From: Planctomycetota bacterium
Lineage (GTDB): Bacteria > Planctomycetota > Planctomycetia > Gemmatales > Gemmataceae
Direction: 5' to 3'
Assembly (NCBI GenBank): GCA_021413735.1
Contig: JAIOPV010000198.1
Span: 1-64,000, forward strand
DNA: 64,000 bases
The position numbers and the translations under genes were made by a program. The notes under the pieces are model-generated. The model saw only the letters and a list, made by a program, of their open reading frames with translations. It did not search any database and was not told where the DNA came from. This document shows, in pieces, positions 33,844 to 42,810 of the stretch (positions are counted from its first letter, which is position 1; every line of letters begins with the position of its first letter).

Positions 33844-34803
33844 TTATCCCACGAAGCGGAGCAGGTCGGCGACTGTCATCTCATCGCGAACGCTTTCGGG
33901 CAGCAAGTGACTCGGCACGAACATCTCGGCGGACTGCATCGCGGGGCACATCACGACGTGCTGTGCCGTGATCTCCTGTAAAACGCGGCGGTCGGTCAAA
34001 ACTTCCATCGGTGGTAGTTTTTCCACGTGCTGGGCCATGCACTCGTAACGTTGACACGGTTCCGGCGCAGCCAACTCTCGAAAATGATTCGTGGCCATCA
34101 ACGGTTTGTCGCCGGTCGGTCGCCGCACCATCGCTTTGTTTGTCGTCCGTTCGACGATCGCTCGCTCATCGTTCCGCGTCCCGACGAGCGTGACGATCCC
34201 GCCCGACATGAGCCGTTCGCGTTCGACCATCGCGAGCGCTTCACTAAAACTCTTCGTCGTGTCGAGAACGTGCCGCAGGAACAGCAGCATCGGGTAGCCT
34301 TCGGGATCACTGCCGCCGAACGCTGCGTTGATGCACACGCAGAAGCCGTTTCGCGACATCCCCGTGACCGCTCCCAGAATCCCCACGAAGCCGGCACTCA
34401 CGCCGTAGTCTTCGTTCACGAGGCAACTTGCCTTCGCGATCTTCTCAGCGGGGAACCAGTCCATGTTTCGCGCAAGCACGGGGCCGTCTTTCCCCGCGAG
34501 GGCGAGCGTCGAACAGCCCATCGCCAGCGTTCCCGCAAGCATGTCGTAGCACAGATTGCCCGCGAGCAGATCGACCGGTTCGACGCCCATCTCAGTGGCG
34601 ATCCTGGCACGCTCCGCGTGGATGGGATAGCGCTTCATGACCCCCGGCGCGATGTTGGCAGCAGGGCCAAGCGGCCGGAACATCGCGAGCGTGGCTTGCA
34701 GGAAGTTCTTGGACTTCGCGACCAGGTCGGACGGATATGGTGGCTTGCTGCTCACCGTGGGAACCGATTCGTAGCTGTAGCCCTCGGCGGTGGTGACTCG
34801 CAT
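33844..34803 (-). CDS. C45-type linear amide hydrolase / acyltransferase
   Basis: A 319-residue Ntn-hydrolase-like protein. Start ATG 34803 is chosen for the GGAAGG just upstream; the frame stays open further. Cys97 in AMGCSTLALAGKDGP followed by VLARNMDW matches the N-terminal nucleophile and RNMDW motif of C45 / choloylglycine-type enzymes such as isopenicillin N acyltransferase and acid-ceramidase-like amidases. Self-cleavage before Cys97 would be expected. It is the last gene of the AsnB-like operon. Substrate unknown. Confidence 0.8.
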   Translation of the reverse strand: MRVTTAEGYSYESVPTVSSKPPYPSDLVAKSKNFLQATLAMFRPLGPAANIAPGVMKRYPIHAERARIATEMGVEPVDLLAGNLCYDMLAGTLAMGCSTLALAGKDGPVLARNMDWFPAEKIAKASCLVNEDYGVSAGFVGILGAVTGMSRNGFCVCINAAFGGSDPEGYPMLLFLRHVLDTTKSFSEALAMVERERLMSGGIVTLVGTRNDERAIVERTTNKAMVRRPTGDKPLMATNHFRELAAPEPCQRYECMAQHVEKLPPMEVLTDRRVLQEITAQHVVMCPAMQSAEMFVPSHLLPESVRDEMTVADLLRFVG

Positions 34804-34828
34804 GTCCTTCCTCTGAGATGTGGTGTGG

Positions 34829-35830
34829 TCACTCTGCAATGGACATGCTTGCGGCAACCTCTCGCTCTCGCGATTCGCCAAGAGTCGCGAACAGTTCCTC
34901 GACGCTCGTGGCTCGCTTGATCGCGTCGAAGCCGGTGAACGCCCCGAAGTTCGCGGCCATCTTGAGCCATTGCTTCAGCCGAGGCACGATCCGCCCTGGT
35001 CGGATCGCATCGAATTCTTCCGTCCACTCGACCAGTTGTTGTAAGTGTGGCACCCACTCGAACGTGGCGTTCGTTTCAGGTGGAATGAGTCCAAGTTCAG
35101 CCGCGACCTGCCGTGCCAGCAGCGGACTTGCGAGCGCACCACGACCGAGCATGAAGTGCTTGCAACCGGTTTCCTCACGGCACTGGCGAAAGCCTTCGAT
35201 GCTCCAGATGTCGCCGTTCGCGACGACGGGAATGCCGAGACGTTCGCGAACGCGGCCGATCGGTGCCCAGTGGATCGGCGGAGCATAGCCCGCAACGCGA
35301 GTGCGTCCGTGAATCGTGAGCCATGCCGCGCCGCCTTCCGCTGCCATCTCCGCGTTCTCGTAGATCGTGTCGAGGCAATCCCAGCCGAGCCGCATCTTCG
35401 CGGAAACGGGAACGTCAGCAGGAAGGGCGGCCCGCACAGCGCCGACAATCTCGCGAATTCGCTTCGGGTACTTCAACAGCGTGGCTCCGCCATCGTGACG
35501 GTTCACGGTGGGGGCAGGGCAACCGAAGTTGATGTCGATGGCCGAGGCACCGAGTTCGTGAGCGAGTGCCGCGGATTCGGCCATGCGTCCGGCATCTCCG
35601 CCGAGCAGTTGAATCTGCACACGAAGACCGGTCGGTGTGAGGCAGCCGGTTTTCAGTTCAGGGACGTGCTTGTAGAAGACGCTCTTGGGTGGAACGTGCT
35701 GGCTGACCCGCAGGAACTCCGTCACAGCGAACGTGAACGCGCCAGTGGTGCCTTGTACGGCACGCATCGGCGCATCGGTGACACCTTCCATCGGCGCGAG
35801 AATCAACGCTGGTATGTGTGGCTGAAGCAT
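34829..35830 (-). CDS. tRNA-dihydrouridine synthase (Dus)
   Basis: A 333-residue FMN TIM-barrel enzyme reducing uridines in tRNA. Seen: LAPMEGVTDAPMR at the start, catalytic Cys in INFGCPAPTVNRHDGGATLL, KMRLGWD, the HGRTR FMN/tRNA motif and NGDIWS. The RHDGGATLL form is closest to DusC-type enzymes. It lies 30 bp after an AsnB-like gene and 25 bp before the C45 gene, so a housekeeping gene sits inside the operon. Confidence 0.93.
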   Translation of the reverse strand: MLQPHIPALILAPMEGVTDAPMRAVQGTTGAFTFAVTEFLRVSQHVPPKSVFYKHVPELKTGCLTPTGLRVQIQLLGGDAGRMAESAALAHELGASAIDINFGCPAPTVNRHDGGATLLKYPKRIREIVGAVRAALPADVPVSAKMRLGWDCLDTIYENAEMAAEGGAAWLTIHGRTRVAGYAPPIHWAPIGRVRERLGIPVVANGDIWSIEGFRQCREETGCKHFMLGRGALASPLLARQVAAELGLIPPETNATFEWVPHLQQLVEWTEEFDAIRPGRIVPRLKQWLKMAANFGAFTGFDAIKRATSVEELFATLGESREREVAASMSIAE

Positions 35831-35860
35831 ATCGCTGATTTACCACACACACTCGCGCTT

Positions 35861-37507
35861 TCAACCGTTCAACACGCGACGGAGCCACGCTTCCAGCGTC
35901 ACGAACAGCCAGATTTTCGCTCCGTGACGCGGACGCAATCCACCGAGCTTTCCCGCGAGCAGTCGCTCCAAATAATCGCGATTGAAGAGGCCATAACGTT
36001 GCAACCCATCCAGCACCCGCTCACGGGCAGCCTTTAGCAGTGGACCTTGGAACCATCCCTCGACCGGAACCAGCATTCCGCTCTTGGGTCGATCCAGCAC
36101 GCTTCGCGGCAGCAGATCATCGACCGATCGCTTCAGCAGATACTTCTCGACGGAGCCGTGCAGTTTCAACTTCGCGGGGATAGCGAGCGACAACTCGACC
36201 ACCGACCGCGCGAACAGCGGCGACCGCGCCAGCACCCCGAACGGGAAGCTGAGGGCGTCGATCTTCGGCAGGATGTGGTGCCCGCCCTTGAGCCTGATGT
36301 TGATCGCTTGCAGCCTCGCGACGTAATCCGGGCGTTGAGAGTCGCGGAGCAGCGGGACGAGTTCATCGGTGAGAGGAGATGTCGCGAGGGCATCGCGACC
36401 GATCGCCGTGAATAAGTCCGGGAAGTCGTCGTAGCACTTCAGGTGCGCTCGAAGGTAGCTCGCCTCGCGGCTTCTATCCCCCACGGATGTGTACAACTCT
36501 GACAGAACCATTGGCAGATTCTTCGGGCCGCCGAAACACGGGTCGCCACCTTCACCGTTCAGCACAACGCCGACCTGCTCGCTTGCGGCGCGAAACAGCA
36601 ACGAGTTCGGCACCGTCAACGGGTCGCCGATCGGGTCGCCGAGCGAGCCAACGGAATCGTCGATGTAGTGCAGCACCGCTGCCGGCGAGAGTTCGACGAT
36701 GCGGTGATTGGTGCGGCAGTGGTCCGCGACAAGTGAACTGAACGGCAACTCATTCGCGTAACCCGCCCCGAACGACACCGAATACGTATACACCGGAGCC
36801 TGATGCAGTCGGCATGCGAGTGCGACGACGAGGCTTGAGTCGATGCCGCCGGAGAGCGTGACACCCACAGGTTGATCGGCGGGCAACCGGTCACGCACAG
36901 CATCTTCGAGTACACGACGTAGCTGGCGGGCCTGTTCGTCTTCGGATGCCGTGTTGATTTCGGGCGTCGGCAGTTCCCAGAACTGTTCGCGTCGGAGGCC
37001 GGTTGGCCCGAAGCTCACATGCTCGCCAGGAAGCACCTCGAACACGCCTTCTGCGAGCGTTTCGCGTCCGGGAAGGTAGGCATACGACAGATACGCAGCG
37101 ACCGCACGGATGTTGAGCTTTCGAGGGACGAGGCCGGTTGCGAGCAGCGCCCGCAACGATGACGCGAAGACAAAACCATTCGGGGTATTCGCGTAGAAGA
37201 GTGTGCGTTCGCCGATGGCATCGCGAGCCAGGTGCAGCACGTCGCCGGAGTCTCGCCACGCGAGGCAGAACGCACCGTGAACGTCCGCGAGTTGGTTCCT
37301 CGCGATCACCTGTCGCCAGTCTTCGAGCGATGTGAGCTGTCGGCCAGCGAGTCGGCAGCCATCGAAATCCGCCACAAGACCCGTGCCGTGGGGCGGGAGC
37401 TGCTGAGCTCCTGCGCCGATGCGGCCGCAGGCACGAGAACGCGCAGCGTTCTCGCCGAGAGGCGGACCAACTTGAGCGTGAACTGTGGGATGTTGTCGCG
37501 GAGTCAT
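35861..37507 (-). CDS. AsnB-like amidotransferase without catalytic Cys (second copy)
   Basis: A 548-residue protein with an incomplete glutaminase-like N-terminal half (HGAFCLAWRDSG, ARDAIGERTLFY) and a full synthetase half with the PP-loop LSGGIDSS at 218-225 and NGEGGDPCFGG. There is no N-terminal Cys after the initiator Met, and the first strands of the glutaminase domain are missing. It should bind ATP and activate a carboxylate but cannot release ammonia from glutamine. ATG 37507 starts three bases after the preceding stop. Confidence 0.85.
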   Translation of the reverse strand: MTPRQHPTVHAQVGPPLGENAARSRACGRIGAGAQQLPPHGTGLVADFDGCRLAGRQLTSLEDWRQVIARNQLADVHGAFCLAWRDSGDVLHLARDAIGERTLFYANTPNGFVFASSLRALLATGLVPRKLNIRAVAAYLSYAYLPGRETLAEGVFEVLPGEHVSFGPTGLRREQFWELPTPEINTASEDEQARQLRRVLEDAVRDRLPADQPVGVTLSGGIDSSLVVALACRLHQAPVYTYSVSFGAGYANELPFSSLVADHCRTNHRIVELSPAAVLHYIDDSVGSLGDPIGDPLTVPNSLLFRAASEQVGVVLNGEGGDPCFGGPKNLPMVLSELYTSVGDRSREASYLRAHLKCYDDFPDLFTAIGRDALATSPLTDELVPLLRDSQRPDYVARLQAINIRLKGGHHILPKIDALSFPFGVLARSPLFARSVVELSLAIPAKLKLHGSVEKYLLKRSVDDLLPRSVLDRPKSGMLVPVEGWFQGPLLKAARERVLDGLQRYGLFNRDYLERLLAGKLGGLRPRHGAKIWLFVTLEAWLRRVLNG

Positions 37508-37510
37508 GGC

Positions 37511-38665
37511 TCACCCGAAGGCGTCGGCTCCCCCTTCACCCCCGCCTCCATCGCCATCGGCACCACCGTAACCGCCAGCGTCGAACGCACCGCACGTTGT
37601 CACGGAACCGCTACTGTCCGCCGCACGCGGATCGTCAGCAGCGTGAGCCATCAACCCCGCGAACAATCGCTTCAAGACCTGCTCGGGCCGTGCGGCCGCC
37701 AGTTCGAGTTTGTATTTCGAAAGCCATTCCGCCTCGGCCTGTTCAATGCCAATCTCATCGTTTGGTCTAATGCTCGGCCCCTCCAGTAACAACCCGTGGA
37801 ACGGTCCGGCGTGGCGTGGGCGCAAGCCAAGGTCGATCACGCGAAGACCGCATCCGCCGAACCATTCCGGCTCCGTGATGAGTCGTTGTGCGAGCCGACA
37901 GCCTGGAATCGTGGCATCATGCAGCACGAATATCTGGAGCTTCGGGTTTCGCTTCAGCATCGCCATGATGACCTTGAACGGTCCCTTGGGGTAACCCTCG
38001 ATCGAGAGGATCGCGCAGTTGTTCTCGAAGTGGAAGTTGTTCGCGACGAGCAGATCGACCGTGCGGGCACGGTCGCAAATCACGGCGCGATCGAAGGAGT
38101 AGTCACCGATGTCGGCTTCGAGGTCTTTGGGCATTTCGGGTTCGGGCATGCGCTCGATCAGTCCCTTCGGTGTTCCGTTCACCTGTCGCCAGCGATCCCA
38201 CAAGCGGTTGAAGGTCGCAAGATCCATGCGGACCAACGGACGGGGAATTCGGCTGACGAGGCCCACAGTCAGGATCATCAGAGCGACGGCCCCCCCGAGG
38301 GCAAAGGAAACCGTCTTCGTCGCCGCCGGATCCTTCTTCGTGGTTGGTAAAGGTTTGTTAGGTACAGCTGCGGCGTTGATCGCGGCGGCCCCGAGTAGAC
38401 CAGCCGTCGCGACGAGCAGAATGAAAATGCACCCCATGGGCATCCGCGAGCGCTTCCAGCGACGGTTGATCTCGTAGTACAGATGCTCGACACCCCAGCG
38501 GATGCGGCCATCGCCCGAGACGCCGTTGATCGCGTTGAGGAACAGCATGTCGGTGATGGGGTCGCCGTTCTTCGGCTCGAATACGAATGCGCCCTTGCAG
38601 TTCGGGCAGGTGCCGTTGGTCCGGTCTTTGTAGTTGCTGTCCTTGTTGCAGCGGATGCACTTCAT
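37511..38665 (-). CDS. Zinc-ribbon membrane protein between AsnB-like genes
   Basis: A 384-residue protein. An N-terminal zinc ribbon (CIRCNKDS...CPNCKGAFVF), two membrane helices (GCIFILLVATAGLLGAAAIN; VSFALGGAVALMILTVGLVS), then a soluble alpha/beta region with DRAVICDRARTVDLLVAN and ILSIEGYPKGPFKVIMAMLK, and a Gly/Asp-rich tail. The soluble part recalls a nucleotide-binding Rossmann-like fold, but no family is certain. It overlaps the upstream AsnB-like gene by 4 bp and clearly belongs to the operon. Confidence 0.7.
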   Translation of the reverse strand: MKCIRCNKDSNYKDRTNGTCPNCKGAFVFEPKNGDPITDMLFLNAINGVSGDGRIRWGVEHLYYEINRRWKRSRMPMGCIFILLVATAGLLGAAAINAAAVPNKPLPTTKKDPAATKTVSFALGGAVALMILTVGLVSRIPRPLVRMDLATFNRLWDRWRQVNGTPKGLIERMPEPEMPKDLEADIGDYSFDRAVICDRARTVDLLVANNFHFENNCAILSIEGYPKGPFKVIMAMLKRNPKLQIFVLHDATIPGCRLAQRLITEPEWFGGCGLRVIDLGLRPRHAGPFHGLLLEGPSIRPNDEIGIEQAEAEWLSKYKLELAAARPEQVLKRLFAGLMAHAADDPRAADSSGSVTTCGAFDAGGYGGADGDGGGGEGGADAFG

Positions 38666-40407
38666 GCCGAGCCCCCCGGTGACACGCCCTTACCGTCGAT
38701 GAACACCCGGAACCACGCTTCCAGCATCGCCAGTGTCCAGAGTCGTTCCCCGATCCGCCGTCGGCGAATCTCGTTCGGCTGGTCGTGTCCGGCTCGCAGT
38801 TCGGCGATGTATTCTGGGCGGAACAACCCACGACGCTTGAGTGACACCGGCCCGAGCAGGTCTTCGAGAACGCCTGCCAGCGGTCCGAGTGCCCAATCGG
38901 TGATCGGCACACTCATACCGAATTTCCGTCGCCACACGATTTCACGCGGCAGGTATTTTTGTAGGGCAAGTTTCAGGACGTACTTCTCGCACGCGCCGTG
39001 CAGTTTCATTTGCGGTGGCAGCGTGAACGACGCTTCGGCGAGCGCCCGGTCGAACAGCGGCGCCCGCACATCCAGCCCCCAGCACTGACTCGTGCGATCC
39101 ATTCGCGGCAGGATGTTCTGCGACCCCTTCAGCGAGATATCGGCGAGGCGAATGCGATTCAAGAATGTGGTAGCGTTCTCACTGCGAAGATATGGAGCCA
39201 GCAGCGCTCGGCGTGGTCCCGGTGGGCCGATTTGGGCGAGAAACTCAGGCGTGTAGAGTCGATCTTCGAGGTTGTAGAAGCGGTGATACGAACGGAGATA
39301 GTTCTGCTCGCGGCTGTCTTCGCCATACAGCCCGGCGTAGAGTTGTGCTGAGATCATCGGCTTGCTTGTCCAGCCGCCGAAGAGTTGATCGCCACCTTCG
39401 CCGTTGAAGACTGCACTGAGACCGGCCTGTCGTGCGGCTCGTGCCATCAGGTATTGCGGACCGGTCACCGCGTCGCCGAACGGCAGATCGAGCTTCCAAA
39501 CGAGATCCATTATCACCGGCACCAAGTCCTCGCCGCCGGCCTTCACGAACGTCAGCGGAATGCCCAGCGTCTCTGCGACGATCTTCGCCTGATCGCGTTC
39601 GACGCTCGCCTTGCCGAAGTCGAGGCTGAACGCCTTCACATTCACGCCGGCTTGCTTCAACCACACCCCAACCCCAGACGAATCCAATCCCCCCGAGAGG
39701 AACAGCCCGACTTCCGACTCGCCGTTGAGCCGTTTCGTTACCGCTTCTCGGCAGAGTCGCCGCACCAACTTCACGGCAGGTTTGCGAACTGCGAGTTCGG
39801 GGTCGATCTTCTCTCGCAGTGCGAAGTACGGCGTGATGCTGAGTTTGCCGTCTTGCCACACGGCGATGCGTCCGGGCAGCAATCGCTTCACCCCCTTGAT
39901 GGGAACATCTTCGCCGGGCACGAACGAGAACGTGAGGTACTTGTGGATCGCGACGAGATCCGGTTCATTGCGGAAACCGGGAATTGCAAGGATCTGCTTC
40001 AACTCGCTGGCGAAGTAGAAGACGCCCGCGTGTTCGACGTAGTACAGCGTGCGGACCCCAAACGGATCTCGTAGGAACGAGAGTCGCTTGCGGTCGCCAT
40101 CCCACCACGCGGCTGCGAAGTTGCCATCCAGGCGCGCAAGCCGTGCCGGGTCGTTCAGGATCGCGGGCAGTTCGGAAGCGGGCGAATCGACACGTGGCAC
40201 GACCGACCCGGACACCGCACAGAGCGAGTCGCCGTTCTGATGGACGCCGCTGGATTTGCCGGGTCGCCCCGACCACATGCGATAGCCAATGCCAGCACCG
40301 TTTGCGTGTGCGGTGTCGCTGCGGTCACCGCGATACGCCACGGCATTGAGCATCTTGTCGAGAACAGCGGGGTCGGCGTTGCCAACGTAGCCGGCGATTG
40401 CACTCAC
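38662..40407 (-). CDS. AsnB-like amidotransferase with Cys replaced by Ser (first copy)
   Basis: A 581-residue class B asparagine-synthetase homologue. GTG 40407 gives V-SAIAGYVG, where the canonical sequence is MCGIAG, so the glutaminase nucleophile Cys is Ser. RGD replaces RGPD. The synthetase domain is intact, with LSGGLDSS at about 237-244 and FNGEGGDQLFGG. GGAG lies eight bases upstream and the start overlaps the cupin stop (GTGA). Beta-lactam synthetases and related amide-forming enzymes show the same loss of the Cys. Product unknown. Confidence 0.88.
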   Translation of the reverse strand: MSAIAGYVGNADPAVLDKMLNAVAYRGDRSDTAHANGAGIGYRMWSGRPGKSSGVHQNGDSLCAVSGSVVPRVDSPASELPAILNDPARLARLDGNFAAAWWDGDRKRLSFLRDPFGVRTLYYVEHAGVFYFASELKQILAIPGFRNEPDLVAIHKYLTFSFVPGEDVPIKGVKRLLPGRIAVWQDGKLSITPYFALREKIDPELAVRKPAVKLVRRLCREAVTKRLNGESEVGLFLSGGLDSSGVGVWLKQAGVNVKAFSLDFGKASVERDQAKIVAETLGIPLTFVKAGGEDLVPVIMDLVWKLDLPFGDAVTGPQYLMARAARQAGLSAVFNGEGGDQLFGGWTSKPMISAQLYAGLYGEDSREQNYLRSYHRFYNLEDRLYTPEFLAQIGPPGPRRALLAPYLRSENATTFLNRIRLADISLKGSQNILPRMDRTSQCWGLDVRAPLFDRALAEASFTLPPQMKLHGACEKYVLKLALQKYLPREIVWRRKFGMSVPITDWALGPLAGVLEDLLGPVSLKRRGLFRPEYIAELRAGHDQPNEIRRRRIGERLWTLAMLEAWFRVFIDGKGVSPGGSA

Positions 40408-41075
40408 TTGCGGATCTCCGGTGGAAGGATGGTTCGGTTCACCATCGGGTGGCACTCATCCGTCGGGCCGAAATCGCTGTCAGGATGGTATGCTACCACG
40501 AGCAACGAATCGTTCCCCGTGTGGAAGCTGTGAAGTTGCTCTGCCGCGATGACGAACGCCAGGCCGGGCCGCAGTGGGAACTCGCGTTCGGGCGTGACGC
40601 ACAGCCCGGTTCCCGTAACGATCAACCCGACTCGCACTGATGGGTGCGTATGTGCCGACTGCCGGGTGTGCGGCGGGATGTGCAGCAGATTCAGGCACGC
40701 GTCGCCGAGCTTCACCGGCGGAATCAGTAGTGAGTCGGTGCAGCCGTCGATGTAGCGAAGGCGTCCGGTATCCTCGATCGGACCGCCGAGGTGAAAGAAG
40801 CCGCGATACCCTTCCCGCGTGATGACCAAGCCGCAACCGCCTCGCAGGGTGGCCACGCCCGCGACCGAAAAGTACATGCCGGTTTGAAGCTGAAAGGTTC
40901 CGGAAGCACACGCGAGTTCAGCGGATCCACTCTGCACGAATCCGAAATGCGTTCCAGTTGCAGGCAATTCGTGTGAGACGTTGCCGTTCCAGGTCGTGAC
41001 CAGCGTTGGATACGGATCGGTTCGGAGATCGACGCGACCTTGCTGGGCGAGTTCAAACGGATGAAACGAGGGCAC
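40404..41075 (-). CDS. Cupin-domain protein
   Basis: A 223-residue double-cupin-like protein. The second half has the metal-binding pattern HTHPSVRVGLIVTGTGLCVT and LRPGLAFVIAAEQLHSF. The N-terminal half resembles an AraC-type sensing cupin (GSAELACASGTFQLQTGMYF) but no HTH follows. The GTG start has GGAG upstream. As first gene of the operon it may be a metal-dependent modifying enzyme or a small-molecule sensor. Confidence 0.78.
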   Translation of the reverse strand: MPSFHPFELAQQGRVDLRTDPYPTLVTTWNGNVSHELPATGTHFGFVQSGSAELACASGTFQLQTGMYFSVAGVATLRGGCGLVITREGYRGFFHLGGPIEDTGRLRYIDGCTDSLLIPPVKLGDACLNLLHIPPHTRQSAHTHPSVRVGLIVTGTGLCVTPEREFPLRPGLAFVIAAEQLHSFHTGNDSLLVVAYHPDSDFGPTDECHPMVNRTILPPEIRK

Positions 41076-41167
41076 GGCAACTCCGGGCTTGATGCAGTGT
41101 TTCCTAATTTACCACGCATCCAGCTGTGAGGAAATCCAGCCGAGCCATCGTCATCGTTGAACCTCCG

Positions 41168-41587
41168 TCACTTTTCGCGGATATCAGCGATCACGGGGAG
41201 CCACGGCCCTTTTTCATACTCTTGGTGTTTGTCCCAAACGTAAGCAGGTTTTATTCGGTCTGGTGTCACGACCGCGCCAATTTCTATCACCCCTCTGAAC
41301 TTCCTGATTACGGGGAGGGGGAGGTCTTCGAGACCTTGCCGGTTCATGTACTCTCGCACAGTCGCCCACGCTCGCGCACTGCGCTCGTCGAAGCGACACA
41401 CAGACTCGAAGCAGCAATACCGGACACCCGAGCGGAATGTCAGAACGAGATCCACCTCGGAACCATCGTCCGCAACGTATTCGAGTTGAACACCGTGGTG
41501 CCCCGGACCGCCGCCCCCAAACCATGGGATGCTCGCCCCGAAGACTTCGATGAAGGCTTGCGTCAGTCGCTCGTGGAGGTTGGTCAT
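41168..41587 (-). CDS. Hypothetical protein
   Basis: A 139-residue protein with a central beta pattern (VQLEYVADDGSEVDLVLTFR) and several aromatic residues; no domain recognised. It lies 23 bp after another minus-strand gene and may form a pair with it. Confidence 0.6.
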   Translation of the reverse strand: MTNLHERLTQAFIEVFGASIPWFGGGGPGHHGVQLEYVADDGSEVDLVLTFRSGVRYCCFESVCRFDERSARAWATVREYMNRQGLEDLPLPVIRKFRGVIEIGAVVTPDRIKPAYVWDKHQEYEKGPWLPVIADIREK

Positions 41588-41610
41588 CAGTATCTCGGTT
41601 GGTCCGTCTG

Positions 41611-42117
41611 TCAGATTTTCCGCGAATCATATGCCCAGTGGAGCAGTGCTTGCCGCTGCCTCGGGCGACAGGTCACATCGCCGCGTTTGCAGTTCTTCTC
41701 GACCTGCGCAATGTGCCGACGCACCGCACGCCAGCGTTTAATCTGGCGGTCGTCGTCCGAGCAGCGACGGCCCATGAAATAACGGCAATACCACTGGAAC
41801 CAGCCGCGTGGGTCTTCGCGATAGATCCACCCTTTCTCACGCCACACCGACAGTGGTTGCGACGCATTCACGCCGAAGCAGTTCAACGCGGGGTTGTGCT
41901 TCGTGGTGCAGAGCCTCGCCTTCGTGAACCAGTCCGCCGGGAACTCGGTTGTGCAGTCGGTCATGTACTTCCCGCCGAAGACCCCGAGTTCGAGCATCTG
42001 TTTCGGCGTCAACTCAGGCTCAAAGTCTTCGCCGAAGTTCAGGCCCATCGGCTCCGTCAAGGTGTAACTGTAACCCTGCTGCATCAGGTCATCGACCGTC
42101 ACCCGTGACTGCTTCAT
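41611..42117 (-). CDS. Conserved hypothetical protein
   Basis: A 168-residue protein starting at MKQSRVTVDDL, with GAGGTG ahead of the ATG; a GTG two codons earlier is an alternative. It carries a Cys/Trp-rich middle (FTKARLCTTKHNPALNCFGV) and an Arg-rich end with WAYDSRKI. I recall similar conserved bacterial proteins of unknown function. Probably paired with the downstream 139-residue gene. Confidence 0.72.
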   Translation of the reverse strand: MKQSRVTVDDLMQQGYSYTLTEPMGLNFGEDFEPELTPKQMLELGVFGGKYMTDCTTEFPADWFTKARLCTTKHNPALNCFGVNASQPLSVWREKGWIYREDPRGWFQWYCRYFMGRRCSDDDRQIKRWRAVRRHIAQVEKNCKRGDVTCRPRQRQALLHWAYDSRKI

Positions 42118-42234
42118 CGTCACCTCGAAGTCAGCGGCACGCTTTTCTGGAATAAAGTCGCGGCGCGGGGATCACATTATTGAACGCAGCACATCTGCGA
42201 AAAACGAAAAGAACCCAATCCAAACAGGTGCGGT

Positions 42235-42705
42235 ATGTGGTACGGCTTATGCGCCGATGTCGTCGTTGCTATTCACCTCGCGTATGTCGCCTACGTCATC
42301 CTCGGGCAGTTGTTCATCATCATCGGTGCCCCGCTGAAATGGCAGTGGGTTCGTAATCCATGGTTCCGATTCACGCACTTGCTCGCGATCACGATTGTTG
42401 CTGTCGAAGCCATCCAGGGCTGGCAGTGTCCGCTCACCGTGTGGGAAGCCCAACTCCGGGAACTCGGCGGGCAGGCATTTAATGGTAGCCAATCGTTCAT
42501 GGGCAAGCTGCTTCACGATATCCTCTTCGTCGAAAATGTGCCGCAACTCGCGCTCGACACGGGCTACGTCGCAGCAGCGCTCCTCGTCATGCAGGGGCTC
42601 ATCATGTACCCGCCGCGCTGGTTCCGAGTTGGGAAGCGGTCCGAAGTTGTGGCGACTCCGGACGCCAGCCTGAACTATGAAGCTGGAATGATCGCCACTG
42701 CGTGA
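42235..42705 (+). CDS. DUF2784 membrane protein
   Basis: A 156-residue integral membrane protein with about four helices (VVVAIHLAYVAYVILGQLFI; FTHLLAITIVAVEAIQGWQC). The pattern LHLAYVxYVVxGQ...WIN...H...GWxCPLT matches DUF2784. Function of the family is unknown. An intrinsic terminator follows directly. Confidence 0.85.
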   Translation: MWYGLCADVVVAIHLAYVAYVILGQLFIIIGAPLKWQWVRNPWFRFTHLLAITIVAVEAIQGWQCPLTVWEAQLRELGGQAFNGSQSFMGKLLHDILFVENVPQLALDTGYVAAALLVMQGLIMYPPRWFRVGKRSEVVATPDASLNYEAGMIATA

Positions 42706-42741
42706 GCGAACCGATCTTGACACTTCACGCGATTTCTCCGA

Positions 42742-42769
42742 CCCTCCGGCATTCTTGCGGAGGGTTTTT
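42742..42769 (+). terminator. Intrinsic terminator after DUF2784 gene
   Basis: CCCTCCG / CGGAGGG stem with a 9-nt loop and a five-T tail, 37 bp after the stop. It lies immediately before the glycosyltransferase frame, so that gene needs its own promoter. Confidence 0.85.
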
Positions 42770-42810
42770 CGTTGTCACTCGTCTCGACAGTTGGCCTCGC
42801 GGTGCGAGCA

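Noticed and set aside
35045-36037. Plus-strand frame of about 330 codons
   Set aside because: Antisense to the tRNA-dihydrouridine synthase.
35861-37507. Ordinary glutamine-dependent asparagine synthetase
   Set aside because: The N-terminal nucleophile Cys and first glutaminase strands are absent, as in the paralogue upstream where Cys is Ser.
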